Both the position numbers and the translations under genes were made by a program. Below, in pieces: positions 49,382 to 58,693 of a stretch of 64,000 nucleotides of DNA. Source of the stretch: Hymenobacter arizonensis (lineage in GTDB: Bacteria; Bacteroidota; Bacteroidia; Cytophagales; Hymenobacteraceae); assembly GCF_900115775.1 (NCBI RefSeq), contig NZ_FOXS01000002.1, forward strand, positions 186,001-250,000. The letters run 5' to 3'. Within the stretch, counting starts at the first letter, position 1. Each line of letters opens with the position of its first letter. The notes under the pieces were generated by a model that saw nothing but the letters and a program-made list of their open reading frames with translations, was not told where the DNA came from and did no database searches.

Positions 49382-51973
49382 TTGAAACACCTTTTACTGC
49401 TCTTGCTGCTATTGCCGGGTTTTGCCCACGCCCAGCTGCGCGACGACTTCGCCGACGGCAACTTCACCGCCAACCCCGCCTGGACCGGCGACGCCGCCAG
49501 CTTCCAGGTAACGGCCCAGCAGCTGCAGAGCAATGGCCCCGCCACCACCGGCACCCAGCTGCAGCTGAGCACGCCCTGCCAGGCCAACACCGGCACCGTG
49601 TGGGAATTCTGGGCCAACCTGAAGCTGGCCACCAGCTCCACCAACCTCGCCGATGTGTGGCTGATAGCCTCCCAAACGGACCTCAAGAGCCCAGCCAACT
49701 CGGGCTACTTCGTGCGCCTCGGCGGCACCGACGACGAGGTGAGCCTCTTCCGCAAAGACTCGACCCGCAGCCCCGTCCTCGTCATTGACGGCCTGAACAA
49801 CACCCTGGCCAGCACCACCAACAACCTGGTGCGCGTGCGCGTGACCCGCAGCACCGCCAACCGCTGGACCCTGGAGCGCGACCTCACCGGGGGCCGCACC
49901 TTCGTGGCCGAAGCCGCCCAACCCACCGACGCCACCTACCAACGCAGCGTGGCCGTGGGCATGTCGCTGCTCTATTCTTCGGCCAATAGCCGCAACTTCT
50001 ACTTCGACGACTTTGCCGTGACCGACGCCACGGCGCCGCTCCTGCTGCGGGCCCAGCCCCTGGATGCGCGCCGCGTTAACGTGCTCTTCAACGAGCCCGT
50101 GGCTGCGGCCAGCGCCGCCCTGCGCGCCAACTACCGCCTGCAGAGCGGCGCCGTGCCGGCCACGGCCCAGGTGCTGGCCACCAACCCCGCGGTGGTGCAG
50201 CTAACCTTTGCTGCCGACGTGGCCCCGACCAACGTGCTGGAAGCCCGCAACATTGCCGACCTCTACGGCAACGTGGCCGCTGGCCCGCTCACGGCTACGT
50301 TTTCGGCCCCGCCGGCCCTTCCGCAGGTGGGCGATTTGCTTATCACCGAGATTTTTGCCGACGAAACGCCGCAGGTGGGCCTGCCGCTTTCGGAGTATGT
50401 GGAGATTTACAACCGCAGCGCCCGCGTGCTCAACCTGGGCGGGGTGCGTTTTACCAAGCCCGGCAGCACCACGGCCGCCGTGCTGCCTGATACGGCCCGG
50501 CTGCTGCCCGGCCAGTACGCCATTGTGTGCGGCAGCACCCGCGTGCTGCAATTTGTGACCTACGGCAAGGTGTACGGCCCCACCAACTTCCCTACTCTCA
50601 ACAACGGCGGCGACCAGCTGGTGCTGCGCAGCCGCGACGGCCGCACCCTCTTCGAAGTGAGCTATTCCGACACCTGGTACCGCGACGCCCGCAAAAAGGA
50701 CGGCGGTTGGAGCCTGGAGATGATAGACGCCAACAACTACTGCGCCGGGGCCAGCAACTGGACCGCCAGCACCGACCCCACCGGCGGCACGCCCGGCCGG
50801 GCCAACTCGGTGCGCGCCGCCAACGCCGACGCGCTGCCGCCCAGCCTGCTGCGCGCCGTGGCCCTCGCCCCAAACACCGTGCGCCTGTACTTTTCGGAGA
50901 AGCTCGACAGCGCCGCGGCCGCTACCCTCAGCCGCTACGCGCTGCCTGCCCCAGGCCCGGCTGTTACGCGGGCCGCACCCGTAGCGCCCGATTTTCGGCA
51001 GGTCGACCTGACCTTGGCCGCACCCTTGCAACCCAGCCGCGCCACCACCCTCACCGTGCAAACGGCCACCGACTGCGCTGGCAACGCCAGCGGCCCGCTG
51101 CAGTCGGCCCGCTTTGCCCTGCCCGAGCCCGCCGCCCCCGGCGATGTAGTGGTGAACGAAGTGCTGTTTAACCCGCGGGTGGGCGGCACCACGTTCGTCG
51201 AGCTCCTGAATCGCAGCCAGAAATACGTCAACCTGCAAAACAACCAATTCACGAACGGGCTGGGCATCAGTACCTCTACCCGGGTAATCACCACGGCGCC
51301 CTATGTGCTGGGGCCGGGAGAGTTGGTGGCCATCACGCCCAATGCCGATGTCCTGTCGGCCCAGTACCCCACCAGCTTCAACCCGGAGGCGGTGCTGGTC
51401 GGCCCCCTGCCCACGCTTGATGACAAGGCCAGCAGCGTGATTCTGCTGGATGCGCGGGGCAACACCCTGGACCAGTTTGCCTACAATAAAACCATGCACC
51501 TGAGCCTGCTGGCCACTCAAGAGGGCGTTTCGCTGGAGCGCATTCGGGCCAACGGGCCCAGCCTGGGCAGCAATTTCCACTCGGCGGCCGGGGCGGTGGG
51601 CTACGCCACGCCCGGCCGGACCAACTCGCAGGCACAGGACGCGCCCGGCGGCAACCAGGAGCTGACCGTGGAGCCCGAAGTCTTCACGCCCGACGACGAC
51701 GGCCAGCAGGACTTCGTTACCCTGAGCTACCACCTCGACCAGCCTGGCTACGCGGCTTCCGTGACGGTGTACGACGCCCTGGGCCGCCTCACGCGCCGCC
51801 TCGTGCGCAACGAGACTGTGCCGACCGACGGATTTTTTCGGTGGGATGGCCTCGATGACCGGGGCCGCAAGGCTACCGTGGGCTACTATGTATTGCTGGT
51901 CGAGCTGTTTCGGGCCGGCAGCGGCGAGAAGCGCGAATACAAGAAAACAGTGGTGCTGGGCGCCCGCTTTTAG
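49382..51973 (+). CDS. Secreted lamin-tail-domain protein with FlgD-like C-terminus
   Basis: An 863-residue protein that begins with the signal peptide MKHLLLLLLLLPGFAHA and can only start at a TTG (49382): no in-frame ATG precedes it. Order: a laminin-G/lectin-like domain (about residues 20-220), an Ig-like domain, a lamin-tail domain (LLITEIFADETPQVGLPLSEYVEIYNRS), another Ig-like domain, a second lamin-tail domain (DVVVNEVLFNPRVGGTTFVELLN), and an end domain (EVFTPDDDGQQDFVTLSYHL ... GYYVLLVELF) of the FlgD/gliding-motility C-terminal type used for type IX secretion. It is probably a surface protein. The DUF1800 and DUF1501 genes follow on the same strand. Confidence 0.88.
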   Translation: MKHLLLLLLLLPGFAHAQLRDDFADGNFTANPAWTGDAASFQVTAQQLQSNGPATTGTQLQLSTPCQANTGTVWEFWANLKLATSSTNLADVWLIASQTDLKSPANSGYFVRLGGTDDEVSLFRKDSTRSPVLVIDGLNNTLASTTNNLVRVRVTRSTANRWTLERDLTGGRTFVAEAAQPTDATYQRSVAVGMSLLYSSANSRNFYFDDFAVTDATAPLLLRAQPLDARRVNVLFNEPVAAASAALRANYRLQSGAVPATAQVLATNPAVVQLTFAADVAPTNVLEARNIADLYGNVAAGPLTATFSAPPALPQVGDLLITEIFADETPQVGLPLSEYVEIYNRSARVLNLGGVRFTKPGSTTAAVLPDTARLLPGQYAIVCGSTRVLQFVTYGKVYGPTNFPTLNNGGDQLVLRSRDGRTLFEVSYSDTWYRDARKKDGGWSLEMIDANNYCAGASNWTASTDPTGGTPGRANSVRAANADALPPSLLRAVALAPNTVRLYFSEKLDSAAAATLSRYALPAPGPAVTRAAPVAPDFRQVDLTLAAPLQPSRATTLTVQTATDCAGNASGPLQSARFALPEPAAPGDVVVNEVLFNPRVGGTTFVELLNRSQKYVNLQNNQFTNGLGISTSTRVITTAPYVLGPGELVAITPNADVLSAQYPTSFNPEAVLVGPLPTLDDKASSVILLDARGNTLDQFAYNKTMHLSLLATQEGVSLERIRANGPSLGSNFHSAAGAVGYATPGRTNSQAQDAPGGNQELTVEPEVFTPDDDGQQDFVTLSYHLDQPGYAASVTVYDALGRLTRRLVRNETVPTDGFFRWDGLDDRGRKATVGYYVLLVELFRAGSGEKREYKKTVVLGARF

Positions 51974-52040
51974 CGCGGCACCGGGCGGCGTGGCCGCGTG
52001 CCCCATTAAACCCGGGCCCGCAGCTGGGGTCAGAGTAGCC

Positions 52041-53585
52041 ATGAGCAGCACTCAGCAACTTCAGCACCTCTACTGGCGGGCGGGCTTCGGGCCCCGGCCG
52101 CAGGATGTCGCCGCCGGCCTCAGCATGCGCAAAGCCCTGCGACAGCTGCTGCGCGACGCGGAAGCCTATGAGCCTTTGGCCGCTCCCGACCTCACCCACA
52201 CCGAGCCCCAGGGAGTGGTGATGAGCGAGCCAGCCCCCGGCTACCAGCCCGTGCCTGATGGCGCCGCTACCACGCTTCCCGACCAGCCGCTGACGCCAAT
52301 GCGCCCCCGCTCGGCCCTGCGCGGCGGAAGCCTGGCGGCCGGCGTGCCCCGCCTGCGCCGTGCGCCCCTCACCCCCGAGCAGCGCCGGATGCAAAACGTA
52401 GGCATCCGCGAGGCTTACGTGAGCATGAGCACGGATTGGATGAACCGCATGGCTACCTCGCCGGCGCAGCTGCGCGAGAAAATGACGCTGTTCTGGCACG
52501 GGCACTTTGCCTGCCGGGTGCGCCAGCCCGCCGCCGCGCTCAGCCTGCACAATACCACCCGCAAGCACGCCCTGGGCAAGTTCGCCGACCTGCTGCTGGC
52601 CGTGAGCCAGGAGCCGGCCATGCTGCAATTCCTCAACAACCAGCAGAACCGCAAGGCCCAGCCCAACGAGAACTTTGCCCGCGAAGTGATGGAGCTGTTC
52701 ACGCTGGGCCGCGGCCACTACACCGAGCAGGACGTGAAAGAAGCCGCCCGGGCCTTCACCGGCTGGGGCTACGACGCGCAGGGCAACTTCAAGTTTCGGG
52801 AGCGCGACCACGACGCGGGCCCCAAAACCTTTCTGGGCCGCACCGGCAACCTCACCGGTGAAGACGTGCTGCAGCACATTCTGCAGCAGCCCGCCGCGGC
52901 CACCTTTCTGGTCACGAAAGTGTACTGCTTCTTTGTGAACGAAGTGCCCAACCCGGCGCACATTGAAGCGCTGGCCGGGGCCTTCCGGCAAAGCGGCTAC
53001 GACATTGCCGCCCTGGTGGAGCGCCTGTTTTCAGCCGATTGGTTCTACGAGCCCGCCAACCTGGGCACGCACATCAAGTCGCCGGTGGAGCTGCTGGCCG
53101 GCCTGCGCCGCACCCTCAACCTACAGTTCGACAACGACAAGCCGCTACTGGGCTACCAGAAAGCCCTGGGGCAAACGCTGTTTCAGCCGCCCAACGTGGC
53201 CGGCTGGCCGGGCGGCCGCAACTGGATAGATTCCTCGTCGCTGCTGCTGCGCCTGCAGCTACCAGCCGTTCTGTTTCGCAACGCCGAATTTGCCGTGGCC
53301 CTCAAGCAGGACGAAAACGACATCGCCCCCAACCTAACCAAAACTGAGCGTACCGTGCGCCCCGGTACCGGCACTCACCTGCCGCTGGCACCCCTGCAAC
53401 AGCTGCTGGGCGCCACGCCCGCCGCCCAGCACCCCGAGAAGCTGAGTGCCTTCCTGCTACAAACGCCCATTCGGCCCGAAAACCTGCACCTCGTGCAACA
53501 AGCAGCCCTGAACAAAGAGCCCGCCGAGGCGCTCCGCACCACGCTGATAAGTCTGCTGAGTTTGCCAGAATACCAGCTGTCTTAA
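52041..53585 (+). CDS. DUF1800 domain protein
   Basis: A 514-residue protein: helical LQHLYWRAGFGPRPQDV, then WMNRMATSPAQLREKMTLFWHGHFAC, PNENFAREVMELFTLGRGHYTEQD and a C-terminal region with PPNVAGWPGGRNWIDSSSLL. These are the DUF1800 blocks in their normal order. The family always neighbours DUF1501 proteins, as here, and is thought to act on an extracytoplasmic substrate; the mechanism is unknown. ATG 52041 starts the conserved region, 67 bp after the preceding stop. An upstream in-frame stretch is a shadow of the previous gene. Confidence 0.92.
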   Translation: MSSTQQLQHLYWRAGFGPRPQDVAAGLSMRKALRQLLRDAEAYEPLAAPDLTHTEPQGVVMSEPAPGYQPVPDGAATTLPDQPLTPMRPRSALRGGSLAAGVPRLRRAPLTPEQRRMQNVGIREAYVSMSTDWMNRMATSPAQLREKMTLFWHGHFACRVRQPAAALSLHNTTRKHALGKFADLLLAVSQEPAMLQFLNNQQNRKAQPNENFAREVMELFTLGRGHYTEQDVKEAARAFTGWGYDAQGNFKFRERDHDAGPKTFLGRTGNLTGEDVLQHILQQPAAATFLVTKVYCFFVNEVPNPAHIEALAGAFRQSGYDIAALVERLFSADWFYEPANLGTHIKSPVELLAGLRRTLNLQFDNDKPLLGYQKALGQTLFQPPNVAGWPGGRNWIDSSSLLLRLQLPAVLFRNAEFAVALKQDENDIAPNLTKTERTVRPGTGTHLPLAPLQQLLGATPAAQHPEKLSAFLLQTPIRPENLHLVQQAALNKEPAEALRTTLISLLSLPEYQLS

Positions 53586-53594
53586 CAGAACAAA

Positions 53595-53782
53595 ACTCCC
53601 CTCCTTTTTTCAAGGAGGGGATGCTGGCGCGAAGCGCCAGCTGGGGTGGTGAAGTCGTTGAACGACACCCGAACGATGCCCTGACATTTCTACCATGAGT
53701 CGTTCGCCCATCGTTCAACGACTTCAACCACCCCAGTCCGAGCCTGGCGGCTCGAACATCCCCTCCTCATCTGAGGAGGGGA
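53595..53782. repeat. Long palindromic repeat between DUF1800 and DUF1501 genes
   Basis: The outer arms CTCCCCTCCT and AGGAGGGGAG, and the inner arms CTGGGGTGGTGAAGTCGTTG and its near-inverse CAACGACTTCAACCACCCCAG, enclose a core with GAACGACACCCGAACGATG. The core word is shared with 34151-34232. The element sits between two genes of one operon-like pair and does not remove the co-direction. Confidence 0.85.
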
Positions 53783-53801
53783 GCTTAATTACTTCTTCCT
53801 T

Positions 53802-55019
53802 ATGGCTGCTACCCGTCGCGAATTTCTCCGCACCTCCGCCCTGGCCAGCTCGCTGCTGCTGGTGCCCAAGTTTCTGCACGCGCTCGACCGCGGGCCTGGG
53901 CTGGCGCGCCTGGCCGATGCGCCCGGCGCGCGGCGGCTCATCGTAGTGCAGCTCAGCGGCGGCAACGACGGACTGAACACCGTTATTCCTTACAAAAATG
54001 ACCTGTACTACAAAGCGCGACCCACACTTGGCATCCGGGAAGCCAGTGGCATCCTGCCCCTGGAAAAAGACCTGGGCCTGCACCCCACGCTAAAAGGCCT
54101 GAAGGGCCTCTACGACCAGGGCCACCTGGCCGTGCTCAACTCCGTGGGCTATCCCAACCCCGACCGCTCGCACTTCCGGGCCATGGACATCTGGCAGAGC
54201 GGCTCCGGCGCCGACCAGGTGGTGAGCACCGGCTGGCTCGGCCGCTACCTCGACTCAGATTGCTCCGATTGCCAGCTTCCCTACCACGCCCTCGAAGTCG
54301 ACGATACCCTCAGCCTGGCCCTCAAAGGCGCCACCCGCAAGGGCCTGGCCTTGAAAAACCCCGGCAAGTTTCACCAGCTCACCCAAAACCGCCTGCTGGC
54401 CAAGGTGAGCCAGCAAACCGCCCCCGCCCACCACGCCCAGGTAGACTACCTCTACAAGACCCTGGCCGAAACCGCCTCCTCGGCCGAGTACCTCTACGAC
54501 AAGTCAAAAATCTACAAATCCAACGTAGCCTATCCGAATTCAGAGTTCGGCAAAAACCTAAAGACCACCGCCGAGCTCATCAACTCCGGCGTCGAATCGC
54601 GGGTGTACTACCTGGCCCTGTCGGGCTTCGACACCCACGTGCGGCAGCAGGAGCAGCAGCAGCGCCTGCTAGCCGACCTCGGCGACGGCCTCGCCGCGCT
54701 GGCCCACGACCTCCAGCAGCACAACCAGTGGGACAATACCCTAGTGCTGGTGTTCTCCGAGTTTGGCCGCCGCGTGGGCCAGAACGCCAGCAACGGCACC
54801 GACCACGGCACCGCCAACAACGTGTTTCTGCTCGGCGGCGGGCTCCGCAAAAAAGGGGTTCTGAACGATGCCCCCGACCTGGCGAATCTCGACCAGGGCG
54901 ACCTGCGCCACCAGGTCGACTTCCGCAGCATCTACGCCACGCTTCTCCGTGACTGGCTGGGCGCCGACGATGCGGCCATTCTGGGCACCGGGTTCGAGCA
55001 CCTGAACGGACTGGTATAA
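53802..55019 (+). CDS. DUF1501 domain protein (Tat-exported)
   Basis: A 405-residue protein with a twin-arginine signal (TRREFLRTSALASSLLLVP). The conserved core reads RRLIVVQLSGGNDGLNTVIPY at the start of an alkaline-phosphatase/sulfatase-like fold, SGFDTHVRQQEQQQRLLADL in the middle and LVFSEFGRRVGQNASNGTDHG near the end, where the DHG and the Asp/His residues form a likely metal site. DUF1501 and DUF1800 genes form a conserved pair; the substrate is unknown. The start at 53802 is the only one giving the Tat motif. Confidence 0.93.
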   Translation: MAATRREFLRTSALASSLLLVPKFLHALDRGPGLARLADAPGARRLIVVQLSGGNDGLNTVIPYKNDLYYKARPTLGIREASGILPLEKDLGLHPTLKGLKGLYDQGHLAVLNSVGYPNPDRSHFRAMDIWQSGSGADQVVSTGWLGRYLDSDCSDCQLPYHALEVDDTLSLALKGATRKGLALKNPGKFHQLTQNRLLAKVSQQTAPAHHAQVDYLYKTLAETASSAEYLYDKSKIYKSNVAYPNSEFGKNLKTTAELINSGVESRVYYLALSGFDTHVRQQEQQQRLLADLGDGLAALAHDLQQHNQWDNTLVLVFSEFGRRVGQNASNGTDHGTANNVFLLGGGLRKKGVLNDAPDLANLDQGDLRHQVDFRSIYATLLRDWLGADDAAILGTGFEHLNGLV

Positions 55020-55128
55020 GGGAAGCATGAGCGGTGCAATCAACGGCCTTTTTCTAAGCTCTTCTATATCATTTTGAGCTGTCTGGCCGTAGAAAATGCA
55101 TCTTTCAACCCTTTAAGTTATTCCTGCT

Positions 55129-55542
55129 ATGAAACCCATATCACCCACCATGCACGGCGTGCTCGACTATGCCACGTGCGCATTTTTTGCCCTCGCCCCC
55201 AGCCTCTTTAACCTGCAAGGCACCTACGCCACCGTGTGCTACGTGCTGGCCGGTGGCTACCTCGTGATATCGCTGCTCACCAACATGCCGCTGGGCGTGG
55301 CGCGCGTCATTCCGTTCCCAGTGCACGGCAAGCTGGAGCTGGTGAGCGGCCTGGTGTTCATTGCCTCGCCTTGGCTGTTTGGCTTCGCCAATGACAACGA
55401 GACGGCCCGCAACCTATTTGTGGCCGCCGGCGTGGTGTTCCTAATCGTGTATTTCCTCACCGACTGGGTCGGCAACACCCGCTCTGCCAATGACAGCCAG
55501 ACCATTTCAGGTGCAGGCACGCGTCGCCCCGGCGTAGCATAA
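55129..55542 (+). CDS. SPW-repeat-like membrane protein
   Basis: A 137-residue inner-membrane protein with four hydrophobic segments (ATCAFFALAPSLFNL; YVLAGGYLVISLLT; LVSGLVFIASPWLFGFAND; LFVAAGVVFLIVYFLTDW). The start SPTMHGVLDYATCAFFALAP and the SGLVFIASPWLFGF block match small SPW-repeat proteins. The function is unknown; its own terminator follows. Confidence 0.75.
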   Translation: MKPISPTMHGVLDYATCAFFALAPSLFNLQGTYATVCYVLAGGYLVISLLTNMPLGVARVIPFPVHGKLELVSGLVFIASPWLFGFANDNETARNLFVAAGVVFLIVYFLTDWVGNTRSANDSQTISGAGTRRPGVA

Positions 55543-55568
55543 GGCTCTTTAGATTTTGTATTTGCTGC

Positions 55569-55600
55569 AAAGCCCGGTCTCCCCACGGAGGCCGGGCTTT
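55569..55600 (+). terminator. Terminator after SPW-like gene
   Basis: Arms AAAGCCCGGTCTCC and GGAGGCCGGGCTTT (one mismatch) around CCAC, with TTGCT following and an A-rich run ahead on the other side. Confidence 0.8.
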
Positions 55601-55677
55601 TTGCTGAACTTCCGGTAAGCTCCTGGTGGACAAGAAGTCTGCTTAGGAAAATAGGCTTTCCGCCAAAAAGCCGTCAT

Positions 55678-55712
55678 GATGAGCCTGCGAAGCATTGCTT
55701 CGCAGGCTCATC
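55678..55712. repeat. Perfect 17-bp hairpin at hydrolase 3' end
   Basis: GATGAGCCTGCGAAGCA (55678-55694) and its exact inverse (55696-55712) share one central base. The word is close to the REP-like units at 15207-15351. It ends just before the stop codon of the hydrolase gene at 55713 and may terminate its transcript or protect its 3' end. Confidence 0.8.
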
Positions 55713-56477
55713 TCATCGGTCGAACGCTGCATCTACTAACTGGCGCACGGCGCGGCGGGTATCGGCGGGGCGCTCCACGAAGCTGAGGTGGCCCACGTTG
55801 GCCAGCCATAGCACGGTGCAATGGTCGGGCAGCAGGCTTTCCTCGTGCGTTTTTTCGGGCGGCACAGCCTTGTCCTCTTTGCCGGCGATGAACAGGACCG
55901 GGTAGGTGGCTTTTTCGAGCACCGGGCGGCGGTCGGGCCGCTGGCTCATGGCGTCGATGCCGCCCAGGGCCACGGCCTGGGGCACGGCCGCGGCCAGGCT
56001 TTTGAGCAGGGCCAGGTGGTGGGCCATCGATTCGCGGTGCTCGGCCGCAAACTGCGGCTGCAGAAACTCCTCGGCAAACGCAGCCACGCCGTGCTCTTCA
56101 ATAAATGAACGGTTGCGCTGCCGGCGGGCCAGGTCTTCGTCGGTATCGGGCAAGGCCGTGGAATGCAGAAGCCCGAGCCCCGCCACCAGTCCGGGGTATT
56201 TTTCGGCGAAAGCCAGGGCCACGTAGCCGCCCATGCTGTGGCCCACCAGCACGGCCTGGCCCGCGCCGACGCGCTCCAATTCGGCGCGCACCGAAGCCGC
56301 AGCAGCTTCCAGCGAATAGTCTTGCTCGTCGGCCAGGGGCTGGCCGTCGTAGCCGGGCAAGGCAGGCAGCAGCACTTGGCAATCGTCGAAATAGTTAGCC
56401 GCAAAATCCGACCATATTTCGGGGCTTTCGAGAAAGCCGTGCAGGAAAACAACCACTGGTGGGGACGTAGTGCTCAT
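55713..56477 (-). CDS. Alpha/beta hydrolase (copy 1 of a paralogous pair)
   Basis: A 254-residue cytoplasmic esterase/lipase-type enzyme: oxyanion strand VVVFLHGFLESPEIW, nucleophile elbow VLVGHSMGGYVALAF (Ser of G-H-S-M-G-G), acid in LFIAGKEDKAVP, and His in NVGHLSFVERP. All three triad positions are present, so it should be active. The substrate is unknown. It is clearly related over its whole length to the hydrolase at 57855-58622 on the same strand, with a MITE-like element and a TonB-C gene between. Confidence 0.92.
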   Translation of the reverse strand: MSTTSPPVVVFLHGFLESPEIWSDFAANYFDDCQVLLPALPGYDGQPLADEQDYSLEAAAASVRAELERVGAGQAVLVGHSMGGYVALAFAEKYPGLVAGLGLLHSTALPDTDEDLARRQRNRSFIEEHGVAAFAEEFLQPQFAAEHRESMAHHLALLKSLAAAVPQAVALGGIDAMSQRPDRRPVLEKATYPVLFIAGKEDKAVPPEKTHEESLLPDHCTVLWLANVGHLSFVERPADTRRAVRQLVDAAFDR

Positions 56478-56522
56478 AGGCCGGGGAATACGCGCCGAGC
56501 TAGGGCACTGTTGTTATAAATA

Positions 56523-56732
56523 ACTGATGTTACGCAGTTTCGCCTTGATGGCGCGGGGATGTGACCCGTGTCTCCTATTTGTCGGCCTTTGGCTGACGGT
56601 CGTTGAACAATTCCAGAACGACTTCTGAACAATCACAAGGTAAATCGTTCTGGCGTTGCGGGCCAGAGGCCCGCAACCAGGAGACACGGGGCACAGCCCC
56701 GCGCCATCAAAGCAACACTGCGTAACATCAGT
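56523..56732. mobile_element. MITE-like element with 53-bp terminal inverted repeats
   Basis: The ends 56523-56575 and 56680-56732 are inverse copies with few mismatches (ACTGATGTTACGCAG outermost, then TTGATGGCGCGGGG). The 210-bp element has no gene. Inside lies a smaller imperfect palindrome with CCAGAACGACTTCTG. Size and structure fit a nonautonomous element moved by a transposase elsewhere; target duplications are not clear. Confidence 0.65.
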
Positions 56733-57016
56733 AAACAACATAAAGTATTGCCTCAAAACAGCTGCTGAGGTTATGAAAACGCAGCATTGGCAGCTCTCCA
56801 TTCATGAAAGGCAACCTGTTGCCCTGCGGCCAGCGGCCCCAGCAGTGCCTGATTATTGCGCAAAGATTTTTCGTGCTTGTCGTGGGCTGGGTTCTGCATG
56901 CCCCTTCATCGACCTCCCCTGCACTCATTCAAAAATTTAGCTCTTGAAGGAGACCGCAGGACAATCGGGAGGAATGCATCCACTAGCTTACGCCTTTATT
57001 TCATTCGTCTACCCTA

Positions 57017-57841
57017 TTGAAAAACCCATTTACCCGCCTTGCCACAACTGTGGTGCTGCTAGCCATGGCCTTCAACGCCTTGGCCCAGGCCCCGGTTACT
57101 CCCGCGGCATATGCAGGGCCGCGCTTCCCCGGCGGGCCCGATTCGTTGCGGGCCCTCGTTTATCGCAGCAGCCGGCTAATAGCACCTAGCTTGGCAAGGC
57201 GAGCGGTGGTGCAAATTGAACTGCAAGACGGCCAAAAACCCGTTAATTTCAAGGTTTTGGGCCCTCCCCAACCGGCCAAATCGGAGCTTGCCAAGGCTAC
57301 CCAAGCAGCTGTGAGGTACCTGCAGGCCCAAATGCCCGCCTGGCAACCGGCACCACCGCAGCCGGAAGACAAACCAGGCAAAAACCCGCGCATGCTCATC
57401 GCCCTGAACTTCGCATCAATTCTAAGCGGCCAGCCCTACAGCTACGCCGACCAGGAGCCCGTGTTTCCCTACCTCGCAGGCCTGCTGCAGGACCAGCGCA
57501 ATGCCAACTTCAAGAATAACCCCGAAGGAACTGCCGTCCTCGCCCAGATGGTGGCGGCGCGCAGCACCTATAGCAACCTATCAGACTACGCCCAGCGGCA
57601 GGTGAGGTACCCGGCAGCGGCATTGCGCGGCCAGCAGCAAGGCAAAGTGACTGCGTATTTTGAAGTAGCCGAAAACGGGGCCATCGAAAACGCCGAAATA
57701 CTGACTTCAGCCAGTACTGCTCTTGATGAAGAAGTGCTCCGGGCCGTCAGGAGCCTGCGGCCGGCTAGCACGCCAGCCCTGTTGCGAGGCCAGCCCGTAC
57801 GGGTTTTCTACGTCGTCCCTTTCACCTTTCGGATACAATAG
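57017..57841 (+). CDS. TonB C-terminal domain protein, secreted
   Basis: A 274-residue protein starting with a TTG (57017) and the signal peptide KNPFTRLATTVVLLAMAFNALA. The C-terminal 75 residues form a TonB-C domain (QVRYPAAALRGQQQGKVTAYFEVAENGAIENAEIL ... VRVFYVVPFTFRIQ). Residues about 35-150 look like a decayed second copy (FPGGPDSLRALVYRS). Unlike true TonB it has no membrane anchor or Pro-rich spacer, so it is probably a periplasmic protein of the energy-transducer-like type of Bacteroidota. Its partner is unknown. Confidence 0.75.
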   Translation: MKNPFTRLATTVVLLAMAFNALAQAPVTPAAYAGPRFPGGPDSLRALVYRSSRLIAPSLARRAVVQIELQDGQKPVNFKVLGPPQPAKSELAKATQAAVRYLQAQMPAWQPAPPQPEDKPGKNPRMLIALNFASILSGQPYSYADQEPVFPYLAGLLQDQRNANFKNNPEGTAVLAQMVAARSTYSNLSDYAQRQVRYPAAALRGQQQGKVTAYFEVAENGAIENAEILTSASTALDEEVLRAVRSLRPASTPALLRGQPVRVFYVVPFTFRIQ

Positions 57842-57854
57842 CTCTGAAAATTTG

Positions 57855-58622
57855 CTATTTCCGGAATACCGCGCCGGCCAGCGCCAGCACGGCCCGCCGC
57901 GTTTCCTCGGCCTGCTCCAGGTACGACTGATGCCCGCTGCCTTCCAGAAACAGCGCGTGGGCCACGGCCGGCATGGCGGCCTGGCGCACGGCGTCCTCGA
58001 AGTGCACGGCTACGTCGTGTTTGCCGGCCACCATCAGCACCGGAAACTTGGCGTTGGCCAGCACCTGGGTGCGGTCGGGGCGGGCGGCCATGCCGCGCAG
58101 GGCCCCCGTAATGGTGGTTTCGGGCGTGGCTTTGCCGATTTCCTCCAGCAGGGCGCGGGCATCGTTGAGCTTGTCGCGGTTGACGGGCGCGAACAGCGGG
58201 CGCACGAACGATTCCATGAACTTGGCCACGCCGTGCCGCTCCACGAAACCGATGTTTTTTTCCCGGTTCTGGCGTTTCTCATCGGTATCGGCTAAGGCCG
58301 TAGAATTGATGAGGGCCAGTCCCGCCACCCGCTGGGGCCAGCGCTCGGCCAGGGCCAGGGCCACGTAGCCGCCCATGCTGTGGCACACCAGCAGCACCGG
58401 GTTAGCGCAGTCCTTCTGCCCCAGGTATTCGATGACGTGGCGGGCCTGGGCCTCCATCGAGAAGTCGGGCACCGGCGCCAGGTTGGTGCCGTGGCCGGGC
58501 AGGTTGGGCGCCAGCAGCCGGTAGTCGTCCGGGAAGGAACGGGTGAAGGCAGTCCATACCTCGCGGCTTTCGGCAAAGCCGTGGAGGAAGACGATGGTGG
58601 GCAGGTTCGACGGTGCTGGCAT
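57855..58622 (-). CDS. Alpha/beta hydrolase (copy 2 of a paralogous pair)
   Basis: A 255-residue hydrolase: TIVFLHGFAESREVW, nucleophile elbow VLLVCHSMGGYVALAL (Ser of C-H-S-M-G-G; Gly is replaced by Cys), acid in LMVAGKHDVAV, and His in GSGHQSYLEQ. It shares the whole domain plan with the gene at 55713-56477, such as the NSTALADTDEKRQNREKNIG block against HSTALPDTDEDLARRQRNRS. The substrate is unknown. It is convergent with the TonB-C gene (13 bp between stops). Confidence 0.92.
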   Translation of the reverse strand: MPAPSNLPTIVFLHGFAESREVWTAFTRSFPDDYRLLAPNLPGHGTNLAPVPDFSMEAQARHVIEYLGQKDCANPVLLVCHSMGGYVALALAERWPQRVAGLALINSTALADTDEKRQNREKNIGFVERHGVAKFMESFVRPLFAPVNRDKLNDARALLEEIGKATPETTITGALRGMAARPDRTQVLANAKFPVLMVAGKHDVAVHFEDAVRQAAMPAVAHALFLEGSGHQSYLEQAEETRRAVLALAGAVFRK

Positions 58623-58693
58623 GGGGCAAAAGTAGCGCCTGCGTCTCAGCGGTCAATTTCTTTCGGAAATAACCCCTCGCCCTGCCCGGGAAT

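Noticed and set aside
50201..52051. 616-codon open frame on the minus strand
   Set aside because: Antisense shadow of the lamin-tail protein gene; no protein motif or signal, while the plus-strand frame has several domains.
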